This document shows, one piece after another, positions 33,839 to 47,010 of a stretch of DNA of 64,000 nt. The position numbers and the translations under genes were made by a program. Origin of the DNA: Escarpia spicata (taxonomy: Eukaryota; Annelida; Polychaeta; Sabellida; Siboglinidae). Positions within the stretch are counted from its first letter, which is position 1, and each line of letters starts with the position of its first letter. The notes under the pieces are model-generated. The model worked only from the letters and a program-made list of their open reading frames with translations. It searched no databases and was not told where the DNA came from. The stretch is from contig OZ023206.1 in NCBI GenBank assembly GCA_963995525.1, forward strand, positions 46,050,857 to 46,114,856. The letters run 5' to 3'.

Positions 33839-33994
33839 TCACGCAAATGTGTCGGTTATCGGTGACATCAAAGTTCAAAGCAAACGAGGCAATGCAATAC
33901 CGCCGCCTGAGCGCGTCCACTTTCCGTCTCATGTACTTGATGAAGGAAAGGGAAGCTTCGGAACTGCCTCGTCTGGCACAATCGGACGTCTACT
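33839..33994 (+). CDS. Weak candidate exon, unidentified
   Basis: An open 156-nt stretch lies between acceptor gataccag and a strong donor gtaagt. It includes AMQYRRLSASTFRLMYLMKE and ends ELPRLAQSDVY. I recognise no family, and no partner exon was found. Confidence 0.2.
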
Positions 33995-34039
33995 GTAAGT
34001 TTTGCAGATTCGTGATCAATGCGGGCTAGCAAGAAGTTG

Positions 34040-35120
34040 AAACAAAATGTTTCACTTTCGATTACAAATATTCAACTATTACTTCCTTGTGCACTTGTTT
34101 TCCCTGAAGCATATTGCGCTGGTTGGAATATGTGTCACATGTTGCTCAATGTCAACTAACAATCCAGCAATCAACATAAACACTGCTGAAACATTATTGT
34201 ACAACGGATTTATTCCTGGTCGCCTGCCTCCAAAAGGTAATGAGCGTGACCGACCCATATATTTGCCTATCGATAGGGGCTTGATTGGAGAATGGAATGC
34301 ATCTGCACGGTTATCCCTTGAGCAATCGCCAGGTACCGCATGGTGTCCAATATCCGTAGCATACCACGGAAAGGTTGTGTCGGACTCTTGTCTATGGACT
34401 TACTCTAAACCAGCAAGGAAGACTTAAACATTCGACTCCCTTTTCGCACGCAGACACTATTCTGCTGCCACTAGTTGTAAACGTGAATAGAAATGTCATA
34501 TTAATAGGTGTTTTAATATTCATATCATTAAAACTAAATGGCTCAATGTAGACGATGGAAAAGGGCACCTACGGAATAGTCCAGTGATGTATTCAATTCT
34601 CCAGAGTACGACCTAAATATATACGATATATAAACACCTATATGTAAGGATGTGAGACGGGAACGATTTCGGAAAAAATTAAACGACAACAAAGCGTACA
34701 TTATTAGGTGTTAAATTGCCAACTTCCTTAATCAGATGCCGTCACTTTATAAAAAAATTATTTACCCTGGGTTTTTACAGAGATCTCAATCGCCTGATTG
34801 TGCATAACCATTCAATACAGGCATAGTCGGTGAAGTGTGCTTGGATCTGGAGCAGTGATCGTTATCAGGATTAATAATCAATTGACGCTCGCAATCAGGA
34901 TGCGGAAAAGAACTATAGCTCGTAGCCCAGAGGTATCGGGCCTAACGCAAAAACTGTCATGTGACAAAGTCGTGTTTTATAATTAACGCTGCAGTCAGCC
35001 AGTTGGAGAGGGTTATACGTTTATCTGGCTGCCAGATAACAGTCGTGGTCACGCGTGTTTTCGTGTAGCTCAGCAAAATGAATACTTGTCAGTAGTTTTA
35101 TGTTATAAGTGTACGTGCGT
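34040..35120. other. Intergenic, no feature recognised
   Basis: A 126-codon open frame at 34047-34427 shows no family resemblance, and I do not call it a gene. Confidence 0.4.
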
Positions 35121-35126
35121 TGGTGA

Positions 35127-35720
35127 GTGTGTGCGTGTGTGCGTGTGTGCGTGTGTGCGTGTGTGCGTGTGTGCGTGTGTGCGTGTGTGCGTGTGTGCGT
35201 GTGTGCGCATATGCGTGTTTGTGCGTGCGTGTATATGTTCGCGTGCATGTATGTATGTATGGACTTGTGCGTTAGCTTGTGTATGTTTCCTTGTGAGTTT
35301 GTGTGTGCGGTTGCGCGCGCGCGCGTGTGTTTGTGTGAGAGTGTGTATGCATGCGTGTGTGCGTGCGTGCGCGTATGTGCATGTGTTTGTGCGCGCGTTT
35401 GTGAGTATGGGCGTGCGCACGTGTCCTCGTATGTGTGTGTGGTTGCTCTCACATCCTACTAGACGTGTTTGCTGGTATGTCGCGTTTGCACATATGCGTT
35501 CGTGGCGTTCGTGTGCATGTTCGCGTGCATGTATATGTATGGGCGTGTGCGTGTGTACGCTTGTGCGTTATCTTGTGTATGTTTCCTTGTGAGTTTATGT
35601 GTGCTGGCGTATGTGTGTGTGTATGTATGAATGTGTGTGTGTGTGTGTGTTTGCGTGCGTGTGTTTGAGCGCGCGTTTGTGAATGTCCGCATACGCACGT
35701 GTGCGCGTATTTGTGTGTGT
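35127..35720. repeat. (GTGTGTGC)n and degenerate GT/GC repeats
   Basis: Ten clean octamers at 35127-35206 are followed by two similar degenerate blocks. Both blocks contain gttgtg-rich sequence and the phrase catcctact (35452 and 35739), so the block itself was duplicated. Confidence 0.85.
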
Positions 35721-35759
35721 GGAATGTGGATGCTCTCGCATCCTACTGTAGTATGTTTT

Positions 35760-38000
35760 GTGGTATGTGACGTTTCCACATATAGGCCTCTGCCAGTTAC
35801 CATAACGCCCTTGTAATTGTCGAATTATCACCTCACAGCTGGAAATCTTTTAAAACCACTGACGTGTGCTTGTCGACTCTAATTACTCATGTTCTTGCTG
35901 ACAGGCCACGCGAATTGGATTATATAGATAACATTGTTGTTTTTTGTAATTCCACACCTAAACGCCACAACAGCTATTAAAATTGAGTTAAATAAATAAT
36001 GGATTTATCTTTGGGAAATGCTATGCAATTTCACATGTTCTATCTGTGTCAAGAGAAGACGCAGGTGATTGTAGAATTGTGGTAGAACCTTTGACAGTTG
36101 AGGTCGCACTATTTATACCACTTAATTATCTAAGAGCTGGTTGGTCCATTTCACCCGGTTCTATAAGTGAATGATCCCCAATTAAGAACACAATAATTGC
36201 AGCGTAGTTCAGTTGCGGGGATTCCAAACCTGGTAGATCATGGTGGATCCTTTGTTTATTGAAGATGATAACAGGGATAAGGATAAGGGGAGGTCCCGTA
36301 ATCTGTTGAAACGCGGAGAACAGATAAGGTCAATTTCAGCCGCCTATGGCTCTATCAGTTGGCAAAACACTAACGATCGCGGCATCGTGTTTTGTACAAT
36401 ACAATGAAGCGATATGGTGACTTCCTTGATGTCGGAAACAAACTGCCGTCCCAGCATGCTGTCAGATTATCACGCTATGGAGTCTAACATTCTGCATATA
36501 AAATGGTTGGCAGCTTGTAACACAAAATGCCTACGAAAATTCTTCTGAGCACTTTTCTCGACCTTGGCCGCCCGTCTAAGAAGGGAAAGGGGCGCTGTTG
36601 GAGATTGTTGTCGATGCTCTTTCTCAGTTATGGCCGGTTCATCTGCTGCTCTCCGACATCACATCGAAAGACGTGGCCATTGATTGATTACAGTATGATG
36701 TAGTTTTAGCACGGAGGTTGCAAATCCGATGAAGGTTACTGTAAACATACACTCAAAGCACAATAAGTTGGGTGGACGAATATGGTAATGAAATTACTTA
36801 ATAAAGGACCGAACACTAACACGGAGGATGCGAATTGAAAATAAATGTTATATGATAAATAAGTGTACGTTTATACAGAATAATTATACACTTTTTTATG
36901 AATCGATATGTAATAATTTGCTGTACCAAATACCATGAGAATAAACTAATAATAATTATCATCCTAATGAATGGTGCATAATTAAAAATTCACATGTGTA
37001 GGTTTATGAATTAAATGTAGCGACACACGAGGCGCAACAGCGATATAACAATATCACGAATCGATCAAGGTATACACCCAACGCCTTTGTCTACGGTGTC
37101 GCAAATTATAAGTAATTATATGAGGTTCTATGCAAAGGCGGTCAGCCAGCAAAAGGCGACAGCCAGCGATAAGAAGGACATGTACACCCATGCGTATCAT
37201 AACAACACAGACCGAATGCTGAAAGGGCGGGACATTCCCGTAGTGTTTTGAAGTGTGTCAATAGCGTTGCGAAAAGAGTTGGTCGAGTATTATGTTTGGC
37301 TGAATTTCGTATCGTCTTTTTGTTTATTATGACAAGCACTTAAACGGTTATTTCAGGTTTATTTTGGCACATGCTTTATGCATAAAATAAACACTGTTCC
37401 TTGTTTGTTGTTTTATGGAAGGCTGAGCTGCAGTATCTGTAATGTGATGTTCCTCCATATAACAGGCCTAGGAGTCACAATGTAGAGACTGGAGTCAGCC
37501 CTGGTCGAAAACAGCTAATTAACTAAATCATTATTAGTTCATACATAAATATATTGTGAGTTCTTTCCCTGCAGCTGCACTTAGTCTTGGCCTTTGCAAC
37601 CTCCTTCTAATTCGTTATTTTCAGTGTCATGTATTAATTACATATATCTCAGTAAGCCTTTTAAGTCGACATTGATTTAAGTATTTATATAACATGTTTT
37701 TCTCTTCATGGTCACGATATGTTATTTTTGTCTACCTGTATTTTTTTCAAGACAAACGTTACTCTCATGAAGATGAAATGTGTCATACCTATAATCAATA
37801 TAGAATATTTGTTCAAAATAGTGCACAAATCAGCTTTTCCAAAACCCTGCTATACATATCTCCTGTCTTGGTTTATGTACGCACAAAAACTTGTTTTTAA
37901 CAAGTACTGAATGACATGTTAGCATTTTAATAATGTATCTATATTGTGTACCTGTATAGTGAACTGGGCCTGTGTCATAACATTGCAGCTGGTTGACCAG
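35760..38000. other. Intergenic, no feature recognised
   Basis: AT-rich spacer. Short open frames only, none with recognisable content. Confidence 0.5.
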
Positions 38001-41000
38001 GCGTGACGACCACAAGAACACTGCAATTGCACATCATGATAACGTACAATATAATGGATCTACTGCGAATTGGACATTCTATTGTTACTGGATGCTACAT
38101 TTCAACAGATTATTGTGTGGCACCACTTGGACCACTAGAACGCTAGTACAATCGTCGGACTCGCAGGGGGTGTAGGGCAGGGAGGTCAAAGCAAAGACCC
38201 ATTCCTGTACAGATTTCTCCTCGCTCCCCGTCATTGATTATCGTGAGACGTGAAACCTACACATCGAATTTGATTCGAGTTGACAGTGTATGTGACATGC
38301 CATCTGTACGCCAAGTGTCTTTCTGCTTGTTGAATGCCAGATCGGTGTGTGGCGGGAAGCAAAGGGGAAAGCGACCATCATATGTGACCTCATTGAGGGC
38401 AATGACCTAGACATACTTGCCGTCACAAAGACGTGGCTGAGTACTGATATATCCGTCTCTACTGGTTGCATCACACCAGCTTGCTACCGACTTCGAACGT
38501 ACGGCACTGGTGGTGGTGTTGCAGTCGTCTACAAGTCTGGCTTCACAATGCGACAACTCGAGATGCCGAAATCAAAGACATTCGAATCGATGTGTCTATA
38601 TCTCAGCAATGGAACTCAATCTGTTCGTCTTCTTGTCGTCTCCGCCAAACACTAAGAATTGCTTTATAACTGCGGAATTTCTCCTAGAGTTTGGTGATTT
38701 GTTGGACACCACGTCGACGTATACGTCAAACATGCTGATCACAGGTGATTTTAACTTCCACATGGACGTCAGACAATGACACTAAGTTCTTTGAAAACAT
38801 CCCAAATACGGCAGATCATACACAGCACGTGGAAGTCCCGACGCATGTTGCGGGACATACCATTGAACTGCTTATAACGCGTTCATCTGATACGTTTCTG
38901 AACAATATAAGAACATACATTCCACACATGTCAGAGCACTCGGCAATTCATTGCACACTGAAACTCGTGACACCACCAAACATCCGGATAACGACGACGC
39001 GTCGGAATTATCGACAGATCAATACCACTGCGACATGTAATGTAATCCGATCGCTGCTAGTGTCAAATCATCTGTCTGATGTCATGAACTACGCTGTTGA
39101 CATGTACAATGAAACCGTTGCGGCTATCATTGACAAGCAAGCACCGTTAAAGACCAGCACAGTGACTGTACGACCACACACGTCGTGGTATAATGTTGAC
39201 ATACGATCACAAAAGTTTGTTAGACGACAGCGGGATAAAACATGGAGAAAATCTGGACTGGAGTCTGACAGGCTTGCGTTCTACCTCCAGCGCCAGATCG
39301 TCACTTTGTCTGTGCACCATGCAAAACTTGAATAAAACACGAATCAAATTGCTGACGCATCTGGTGACCAGAAGCAGCTGTTCAAGATTGTTGCCAAGCT
39401 CCTACACACTGATAATGACGCACCACTACCGCCATGTGACTCGTATGACACACTGGCAATGCGGTTCTCGGATTTCTTCTCGGAAAAGATCTAACAAATT
39501 CGGTCTCGACTGAATCAGTGTAAATGCCTCTGCTGAGAATCCACCGCAGACGTGTCTGCTGACTGCATTTAAGCAAGCCACTAAGGCTGAAATTGGAATG
39601 TTGTTGGAGTAATCGCCAGTGGAATCTTGTGAACTTGATCCCATTCCGACATGGCTTCTTAGAAACTGTGCGCATGATGTTGCACATGTGTGCAATTGTT
39701 AACATGTCTCTGAGAACGGGGTAATGCCTTGTCACTAGAAGGAAGTGCACATCAGGCCAGTACCCAACAAACTGAGTCTAGGCAAAACCCTCTTGAATAA
39801 AATTTGTAAAATCTACCATATCTATCGAAGACAATAGAACGTTTCGTTGCCTCGAGATTGTTAGCTCACATATCAGAGCACAATCTCTGTGAGCCCTATC
39901 AGTCAGCGTACAAGCCGAATAACAGCTTTGAGACAGCCAGTGTCTGTGTGCAGAATCACATCCTGCACGCAATGGACAATCAGAATGATGTCATCATGGT
40001 TCTCCTTTATCTATCGACTGCATTTGACACCGTCGACCAAGAAGTGATGTTGCATAGACTCTCACATGATATCGGAGTGGTCCAATTTGCACTGGACTGG
40101 TTTAGGTCATACCTAAGAGACAGAGTCCAGTATGTCCACATTCATGGTGCTACATCACCTGCTCGTCATTTGGCATACGGGGTACCACTAGGCTCCGTGC
40201 TGGGTCATCAGCTGTTCTCCATCTATATAGCACCAATGGCTAAGTTTATACGCAAGTACAATTTGATGTGTCATTTCTATGCGGATGAAACTCAAATCTA
40301 CATTCCAGTGAAACTCCACCAACAGGACATTGCTGCGGCTGCCGTGCATATTGAAAAATGTGTATCGAACTTGTTAAAGCTGAATGACTCAAAGACAAAA
40401 GTCGTAGTGTTCGGCTGTGCCCAACAGCTTAAAAAACTGAGCTGCACATGCACATTACGCATTGGTGACTGTTTGGTCACCGTAACTCAGAATGTACGAA
40501 ATCTTGGTGTACATTTCGATGCCGAGATGAAGATGCAGACGCACGTGACTGCTGTATGTAAGTCTGCAATTTCCATATACGCATAATTGCAAGAATAAGA
40601 CGTTATCTAACACCTGCAGCGACAGAACAAATCATACATGCGTTTATGACTAGCAGGCTTGACGTTGGCAATGCATTACTCCACCGACTGCCTGTGAAAC
40701 AACTAGAACGGCCGCAGAAAGTACAGAACTAGGCGGCCCGCCTTGTCGACGGCGTCAAAGCGTTCTGTCATGTCACACCTCTATTGACGAAGCTGCATTG
40801 GCTGCCGAGAACAGTGAGAGTAGAATATAAGATACTTCTACTCACGCATCGAGCACTGACTGGCTGTGCACCAAACGTGTGAACCGACGCCAGCCAACTC
40901 GATTGTTGCGCTCCAATTAACACAATCATTTATGTGTACCACGTGAAGCGCGTCGTTGGGGTGACAGATCATATTGCGTGGCAGCCTAAACACTATGGAA

Positions 41001-41060
41001 CTTGCTACCGCAAAAGTTACAACAATGACAAACACTGATTTTAAATAAAAAAATAAGACC
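38000..41060 (+). pseudogene. Second LINE (L2/CR1-like) ORF2, dead
   Basis: Endonuclease pieces are VSFCLLNARSV, DLIEGNDLDILAVTKTWLS and LITGDFNFHMD, then SEHSAIH. RT pieces are CEPYQSAYK, AFDTVDQEVMLHRL, a degraded GVPLGSVLG (normally GVPQGSVLG) and YADETQIYI (normally YADD). The C-terminal HWLPRTVRVEYKILLLTHRAL motif is typical of L2-like elements. Frames change at about 38653, 38760, 39330, 39500 and 39850, and after 40586. Confidence 0.85.
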
Positions 41061-41310
41061 TACCTGGTTTCCCGAACATTTTGTACGGCGCCGTGAGCAA
41101 CCATTTTTAAGTGTGCAACAATTTGAAAGGCACAGCGGCTCACACACACGTATGTCTGTGTTGTGGATGAGGAAGAGGAGGTATAATGTCCTGGTCCGTA
41201 CCGCACCCCACAGTGTTATCTATTAATGTGAGACATTAATCGGTGCACGAGATCTCAGTTCCAAGAGAGAACGTCATTCGTCCACACCAACAAGGAAGTT
41301 TTACTGATTA

Positions 41311-41346
41311 TATAAATATGTGTATTACCAAGCGTGTGTTCAGTAG
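41311..41346 (+). promoter_or_regulatory. Candidate core promoter of CLCA copy B (TATA + Inr)
   Basis: TATAAATA at 41311-41318 is followed 31 bases later by TCAGTA at 41340-41345, a good metazoan initiator at standard spacing. Transcription from 41342 would give an 81-base 5' UTR before the ATG at 41423. Confidence 0.5.
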
Positions 41347-41422
41347 AGAATCTTACCGCGAACTTATCCAGTTCTAGAGTTGATCAGACGAATCTTCTAC
41401 TGCGGTCCACTGTGGTCGTACC

Positions 41423-41605
41423 ATGGCTACTGTCGCCGTCATTGTCGCCGTCTGTCTGGCTGTCTTTCTTGTTGTTGAGACGTCACTGGCCTACACCGAA
41501 CGAAATGAAATCAAGCTGGTCAATAATGGATATGAGGATATACTTGTCGCCATCGGAGAGTCTGTTCCCGTGTCAGATAGCGATACAATGATAAAGCGAA
41601 TCAAG
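41423..41605 (+). CDS. CLCA copy B, exon 1: signal peptide
   Basis: ATG in strong context (A at -3, G at +4). MATVAVIVAVCLAVFLVVET forms a hydrophobic signal peptide, probably cleaved near SLA-YTE. NNGYEDILVAIGESVP then matches the family NGYEGIVIAIDPNVPE. The length is 183 nt, phase 0, donor gtacgt. Confidence 0.88.
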
Positions 41606-42850
41606 GTACGTACAAAATAAAGTGTCTATTTGATTAGTATTTGAGTTGCTGGTAAGTATGAACAATAGTTGAGTATGTACAAAAACAAACTATTGCAGAT
41701 ATGAATAAGTATGCACTGCACAATTACCCAACTCTAGGTAGAAAGCAAAATCTTTACCAAGATTATCATGACGGTTTCAACAGTATCCCTCTCTGTTTGG
41801 AACTAACCTTATTCAGTGAAGGGAGAGGAACAATTAGTTACACATTCTTTCTGAAGAAAAGTACTGAACACCTAAAATAATAGCAGTGAACAATCTGCCT
41901 TATCTGCGTTGATTTTGCTAAACCATTGACACAATTGCAAAGAGATGGCCCAGGGACTCACTGTTACGCTATGGATCTGCTGAAAGCTGATGAAATTAAG
42001 TAAGATCTATGGTGACCGAAAATTACAATTGTTGTGGTATTACAAATCTAACAAGGCGACAGTGTGATACAACAATGTTTGTGAAGCAGCACGATGAGAT
42101 GTTGGTGTGTTAAGGACACAGACATACCAGCACTCCCTTCATGCACCGCTGCATCGTTTAACTCCATCTTTGCGTTTTATCGTTTCATCGCGTCATCGCT
42201 CCATTGCGTTGTCAATATTCAGCACACCACAGCGACGGTCATTCTCTTCCGTAACACAGACTTTGTACAATAACGTTTGAGCAGTAACGAAAGTTGCACT
42301 AACACGTGCACGGAATAATCCGTCGCCCAACAAGTATGCATTATAGTAATGTAATATTCATTATTTCTTTGTGTGAACAGTCACACAAAATGGGAGCCAA
42401 TTGATCTTGTATCAAGTTCGCGGGTGCATTCCATTGGAATACCAGTATTTATACACATAATGGGTTAAGTCTGTTGCACAAATTGCATTTTAATAACGCC
42501 GTGAATTATACATAAAAAAAATCATATAACCTTTGCATCACATGTATCTGGGCATGCTGTAATTAATAACCGTTACGTTAATCTACACGCGACACAATTT
42601 AATTTGGGTCAATCTACGTGTCTAGTTTTGATAATATTACTCAACAGTAAGAACTTGAATGCGGGGAATTTCGAGGGGAAATATCGTGTTGTTCCGGTAC
42701 TATTTATTCTGCCTCATCGATGTCATCAAATTGTAATGCATCGTAGAATTAATGACAACATATCAGTGCGTAACCATGTTGAAAGTTGTTAAAAGTAACG
42801 AAAGTTCTTAATGCAGGCGTTACTACATATTAGTTTATGACCGCCCAATA
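41606..42850. other. Copy B intron 1, first part
   Basis: No coding signal. Confidence 0.5.
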
Positions 42851-42854
42851 AAAA

Positions 42855-44110
42855 CAGCGTCGTCCCTCCTACCTCCGTCGTCCATTCTACCTCCATCGCT
42901 CATTGTACCTCTGTCGTCCGTACTCCCGTAGTTCCCTCTAAATCCCTCGTGCCTCCTACCTCTGTCGTCCCCCTTAATCCGTCGCTCGACCAATCTCCGT
43001 CGTACCTCCTGCCTCCGTCGTCCGTCTTCCCTACGTCTCCCCCCCTACCTGCGTCATTCAACCTTTCTATTTCTTCCCATATACTCGTTATCCACCTACC
43101 CCCGTCGTCCCTCCGATCTCCGTCGTCCCTCCTATCACCTTCGTCCCTCCTGTCTTCTTAGTCTTCCTACCTCCGTCGTCCCTCCTGCCTTCGTCGTCCC
43201 TCCTTCCTACGCCGTCTCCCTACCTCCGTCGTCCCTCCTACCTCCGTCGTCCATTCTACCTGCATCGCTCATTGTACCTCTGTCGTATTTACTTCCGTAG
43301 TTCCCTCTAACTCCCTCACCCATACTACCTCCGTCATCCCCCTAAATCCGTCGTTCCCATACACATGTTATACCACTACCTCCGTCGTCCCTCCGATCTC
43401 CGTCGTCCCTCCTACCACCGTCGTCCCTCCTACCTTCTTCGTCCCTCCTACCTTCTTCGTCCCTCCTACCTTCTTCGTCCCTTCTACCTTCTTCGTCTTC
43501 CTACCTCCGTCGTCTCTCCTTCCTTCGTCGTCTCCCTACCTCCATCGTCCCTCCTGCCTCCGTAGTCCCTCCTGCCTCCGTAGTCCCTCTACGTCTGTCG
43601 CCCCTCCTATCTTCGTTGCCTCCCTACCTCCGATGTCCCTCCTACCTCCGTCGTCCCTCCTACCTCGTCGTCCATCCTACCTCCATCTTCCTTCGTAAAT
43701 CCGTCGCCCCATCAACCTCCATCATCCATCTTCTACCCTACCTTCGTCTTCCATCTTACCTGCTTCGTCATCTCACCTTCATCGTCCACTCTACCTCTGT
43801 CTTCCATCCTACCTCCATCGTTCCTCCTACCTCCAACATCCATCCTACCTGCATGACTCATCCTACCTCCATCGTCCATCCTATACCTATCGTCCATCCT
43901 ACCTCCATTGTCCCTCCTACCTTTATCGCCCCTCCTACATCCATCGTCCTTCCTACCTATGTCGTCCATCCTACCTCCATCGTCCTTCGTGCCTCCACCG
44001 TACTTCCTACCACCATCGTACATCCTACCTCCATCGTCCATTGTACCTCCATCGTCCCTCCTACCTCCATCATCCCTCCTACCTCCATCGTACATAGTAC
44101 CTCCGTCGTC
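42855..44110. repeat. 18-bp pyrimidine-rich minisatellite
   Basis: Over 60 degenerate units resemble cctccgtcgtccctccta, with a strong C/T bias on the plus strand. Because 18 is a multiple of 3 it gives long Pro/Ser open frames, which are artefacts. It lies inside intron 1 of copy B. Confidence 0.9.
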
Positions 44111-44221
44111 TGACCTATCGTCACCTTTCCACATTGTTCTTGTAACAACGGATATTTCACTTCAAAGAAAATTTGCAGTATGTCCAACCAGTGTGGTGGA
44201 AACGAAAATAAGAATAGAATA

Positions 44222-44860
44222 GCATATAATAAATAAATAAATAAATAAATAAAAGTACTTATATAGCGCCCAATCAATTAAAATTGCCCTCGGGCGCTTT
44301 ACATACATGCACACGTATATAATAGTATATTACATAAAAAGAAATGCTAATTAAGAAATAAATATGTAAAAAATATAACATTAACTTAAATATAGTTACT
44401 AAAATAGAGAGATCATTAAAAAAGCGTTTACAGAAATTAAGACATTTATAAAAACTACTAGAAATACATTCATTTATACAAGAAAAATAAACATAAATAT
44501 GTTAAGAAACTAATAAAAACAAAAAAAATACATTTATCAATAGAAAGTACATAAAAATGTCCTAGTCGGTGATTTATAAAAACGCTTGTTTAAATAGGTG
44601 AGTCTTCAAAAGTATTTTAAACACTTGTAATGATGTTGCTGTCCTGAGCGTAGGAGGCAAATTGTTCCATAGAACCGCCGAGCAAACCGCGAAACAGTGA
44701 TCACCATGAGTAACAGTTTGTGAGGCCGGTACGAACAAAAGGCGAGGCTGTGAGGTAGATCGTAGAGTTCTGTTGATGGGATTGATTGATATACAATACA
44801 ATAGTGTAGAATATTGGTAGCTGTAAGTAAATATACTTTACGCAACCACACATAGTATCC
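44222..44860 (-). mobile_element. L2-like LINE 3' fragment
   Basis: Minus-strand residues DHCFAVCSAVLWNNLPPTLR and LLKTHLFKQAFL are the typical end of L2/CR1-type ORF2. They are followed by a 3' UTR with the gcgctatataagt motif and an (ATTT)n tail at 44222-44253. The fragment is 5'-truncated, inside intron 1 of copy B. Confidence 0.75.
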
Positions 44861-44933
44861 GCAAATTCATGTTAGCAGCACGGACTGTGGAATCCTCACG
44901 TAATATAAATTATATATTGTTTTTTTTCTTCAG

Positions 44934-45020
44934 TTTATCTTTGAGCGAGCCTCGTCGGACCTGTTTGTAACGACATACAGGCGTGTTTACTTTCGCAACG
45001 TCACCATCCTAGTACCGAAG
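44934..45020 (+). CDS. CLCA copy B, exon 2
   Basis: This 87-nt exon is phase 0 on both sides, with acceptor ttcttcag and donor gtaaga. It encodes FIFERASSDLFVTTYRRVYF and RNVTILVPK, matching the family SLYLFEATGKRFYFKNVAILIP. Confidence 0.85.
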
Positions 45021-45440
45021 GTAAGAACTAACGTATCTTACAAGTAATATGTGTAATGTGTGTCACTAATGGATATATGTTGCTGTGTGCTAGTATGTAC
45101 ATTCACATAGGATCCGGTGGGTCCAATGATCCAATGTATATACTTTATACACTGCCTGCTCGGCGTCTCTGACACACTCTACCGGGAAGCAACCCCGGCC
45201 GGTGGGTACAAGATACAATGGCTTAGAGATAGAGACCGCCACTCTGTCAGTCCACGACAGGTTACGCATTTATCGCCTGTGTTGGATCTTTTACTTTCCC
45301 TGGCATAGACACCAGCTAGAAGGGACCAACGGGTTTTAGTGTCTCTTCCGAAAGACACAGGCAACCTGAGGTTAACGAAATTGTCTTAGTTTCGAAACGT
45401 CGGCAGGTGGAACTTGTTTGCTTTTGTAAACGTTTGCTTG

Positions 45441-45520
45441 TTTGTATGTATGTATGTATGTATGAATGTACGTGCGTACGTGCGTACGTGCGTACGTGCG
45501 TACGTGCGTACATGCGTACA
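45441..45520. repeat. GTAT / GCGTAC tetranucleotide repeats
   Basis: (GTAT)n followed by (GTGCGTAC)n within intron 2 of copy B; degenerate copies continue to about 45780. Confidence 0.85.
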
Positions 45521-45971
45521 TATGTACCCATGTACGCTTGTACGTATGTACATATTTACGTATGTATGTATGTATGTACGTGCGTGAGTATGCATGCACT
45601 TATGTGCGTACGCACGTGTGCATGTATACATGCATGCACGCATGTACACATGTACGCAAGTATGCAAGTAGGCGTATGCGTATATGCATGTATCGTGTAT
45701 TAATTATGTATATACATGTTTTCTATAAATACATGTATGTCGTTATGTATGTAAGTATGTATGTTTTGTTATGCGTTAATTGTGTCTAGTTCGCGAATAC
45801 GTGTGTACGCATTTACGTATTTATTCATATATTAATGTATTTGTGTTAGTACACATATACATGCACAGTTTTACACACCTGGCATTATCACTGACGTATT
45901 TTCAGCTGTGATGTACAATAAATACCGTTCTTCTTTAAATGAAATTGGTAACTTCGCTGTTAACACGACAG

Positions 45972-46173
45972 AGTTGGGGAAGTAGCAACAGTTACAACGC
46001 GGCAACAACAGAGACGTTCAGCTTGGCCAATGTCGTCGTCGACGGCCCAGAGGTGGAAACTCCGACTACGTGGACTTTCGGAGAGTGTGGCAAACCAGGG
46101 GAGTACATACAACTGCCCATAGGCTACGTGCTAGCTTCGCTTAAGACGGTGGTCAGAACATTTGGATTTCACG
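45972..46173 (+). CDS. CLCA copy B, exon 3
   Basis: This 202-nt exon encodes SWGSSNSYNAATTETFSLAN, then FGECGKPGEYIQLPIGYVL, matching the family Cys-Gly-x-x-Gly-x-x-I-H segment before the protease motif. It ends in phase 1 at gtgagc, splitting the Gly codon before PTFVHEW. Confidence 0.85.
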
Positions 46174-46286
46174 GTGAGCATTTCTGAAGGCCAATGTGGC
46201 TCCCTCTGTTGATCGTTTAAATATCCAAAACAACTGCTATTTGTGCATTTGTTATTGACATGGTTTGATAATTTGTTATTAGTTAT

Positions 46287-46660
46287 GTGTGTGTGTGTGT
46301 GTGTACGTGTGTGTGTACGTGCGTGCGTGCGTGCGTGTGTGTCCGTGTGTGTGTGTGCGTGTGCGTGTGCGTGTGTGTGTGAGTGTTTATGTATATGTGT
46401 ATATATGTGTGTTTGTGTGTGTGTGTGTTTGTGTGTGTTTGTGTGTGTGTGTTTGTGTGCGTTGTGTAGTGTATGTATGTGGGCGTGCGGGCGTGCGGGC
46501 GTGCGGGCGTGCGGGCGTGCGGGCGTGCGGGCGTGCGGGCGTGCGGGCTTGCGGGCATGAATGTGTTTGTGAAGGTATGTGAGACTTTGTGTATTACATG
46601 TGATTGTGAGCGTTGAGTGTGTCTGTATGCATGTGTGTGTGTGTGTGTGTGTTTTTGTTT

Positions 46661-46737
<77 letters not shown>

Positions 46738-46774
46738 TGTATGCATGTGTGTGTGTGTGTGTGTGTTTTTGTTT

Positions 46775-46836
<62 letters not shown>

Positions 46837-46850
46837 ATATGTATGTTTAT
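46287..46850. repeat. (GT)n and (GCGGGCGT)n repeats
   Basis: GT-rich runs flank nine GCGGGCGT octamers at 46481-46555. A roughly 115-base block beginning tgtctgtatgcatgtgtg occurs twice, at 46619 and 46734. All of this is in intron 3 of copy B. Confidence 0.9.
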
Positions 46851-47010
46851 ATGTACGTGTACGTATTCGCGCGCATGCATGTGCATTTATGCGTGCGCGT
46901 GTGCTTGTGAGTTTGTATGTGCGGGCGTGTGTGTGTATGCGCGCAATGTAAACAATAATGTTGCCTAGATGCACCGTCAAGTCCAATATCATTGTGTTTC
47001 CCTTTCGTAG

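Noticed and set aside
34047..34427. 126-codon frame with GFIPGRLPPKGNERDRPIYL
   Set aside because: No family resemblance, no splice or start support, and poor codon regularity in its first third.
43616..44134. Pro/Ser/Thr-rich frame of 165 codons and Gly/Asp-rich frame on the other strand
   Set aside because: The 18-bp period keeps any frame open; there is no start context, splice pattern or family match.
45180..45400. Possible repeat with gaagggaccaacgggttttagtgtctcttccgaaag wording
   Set aside because: It resembles wording I have seen in invertebrate repeats, but no second copy or end structure is visible in this window.
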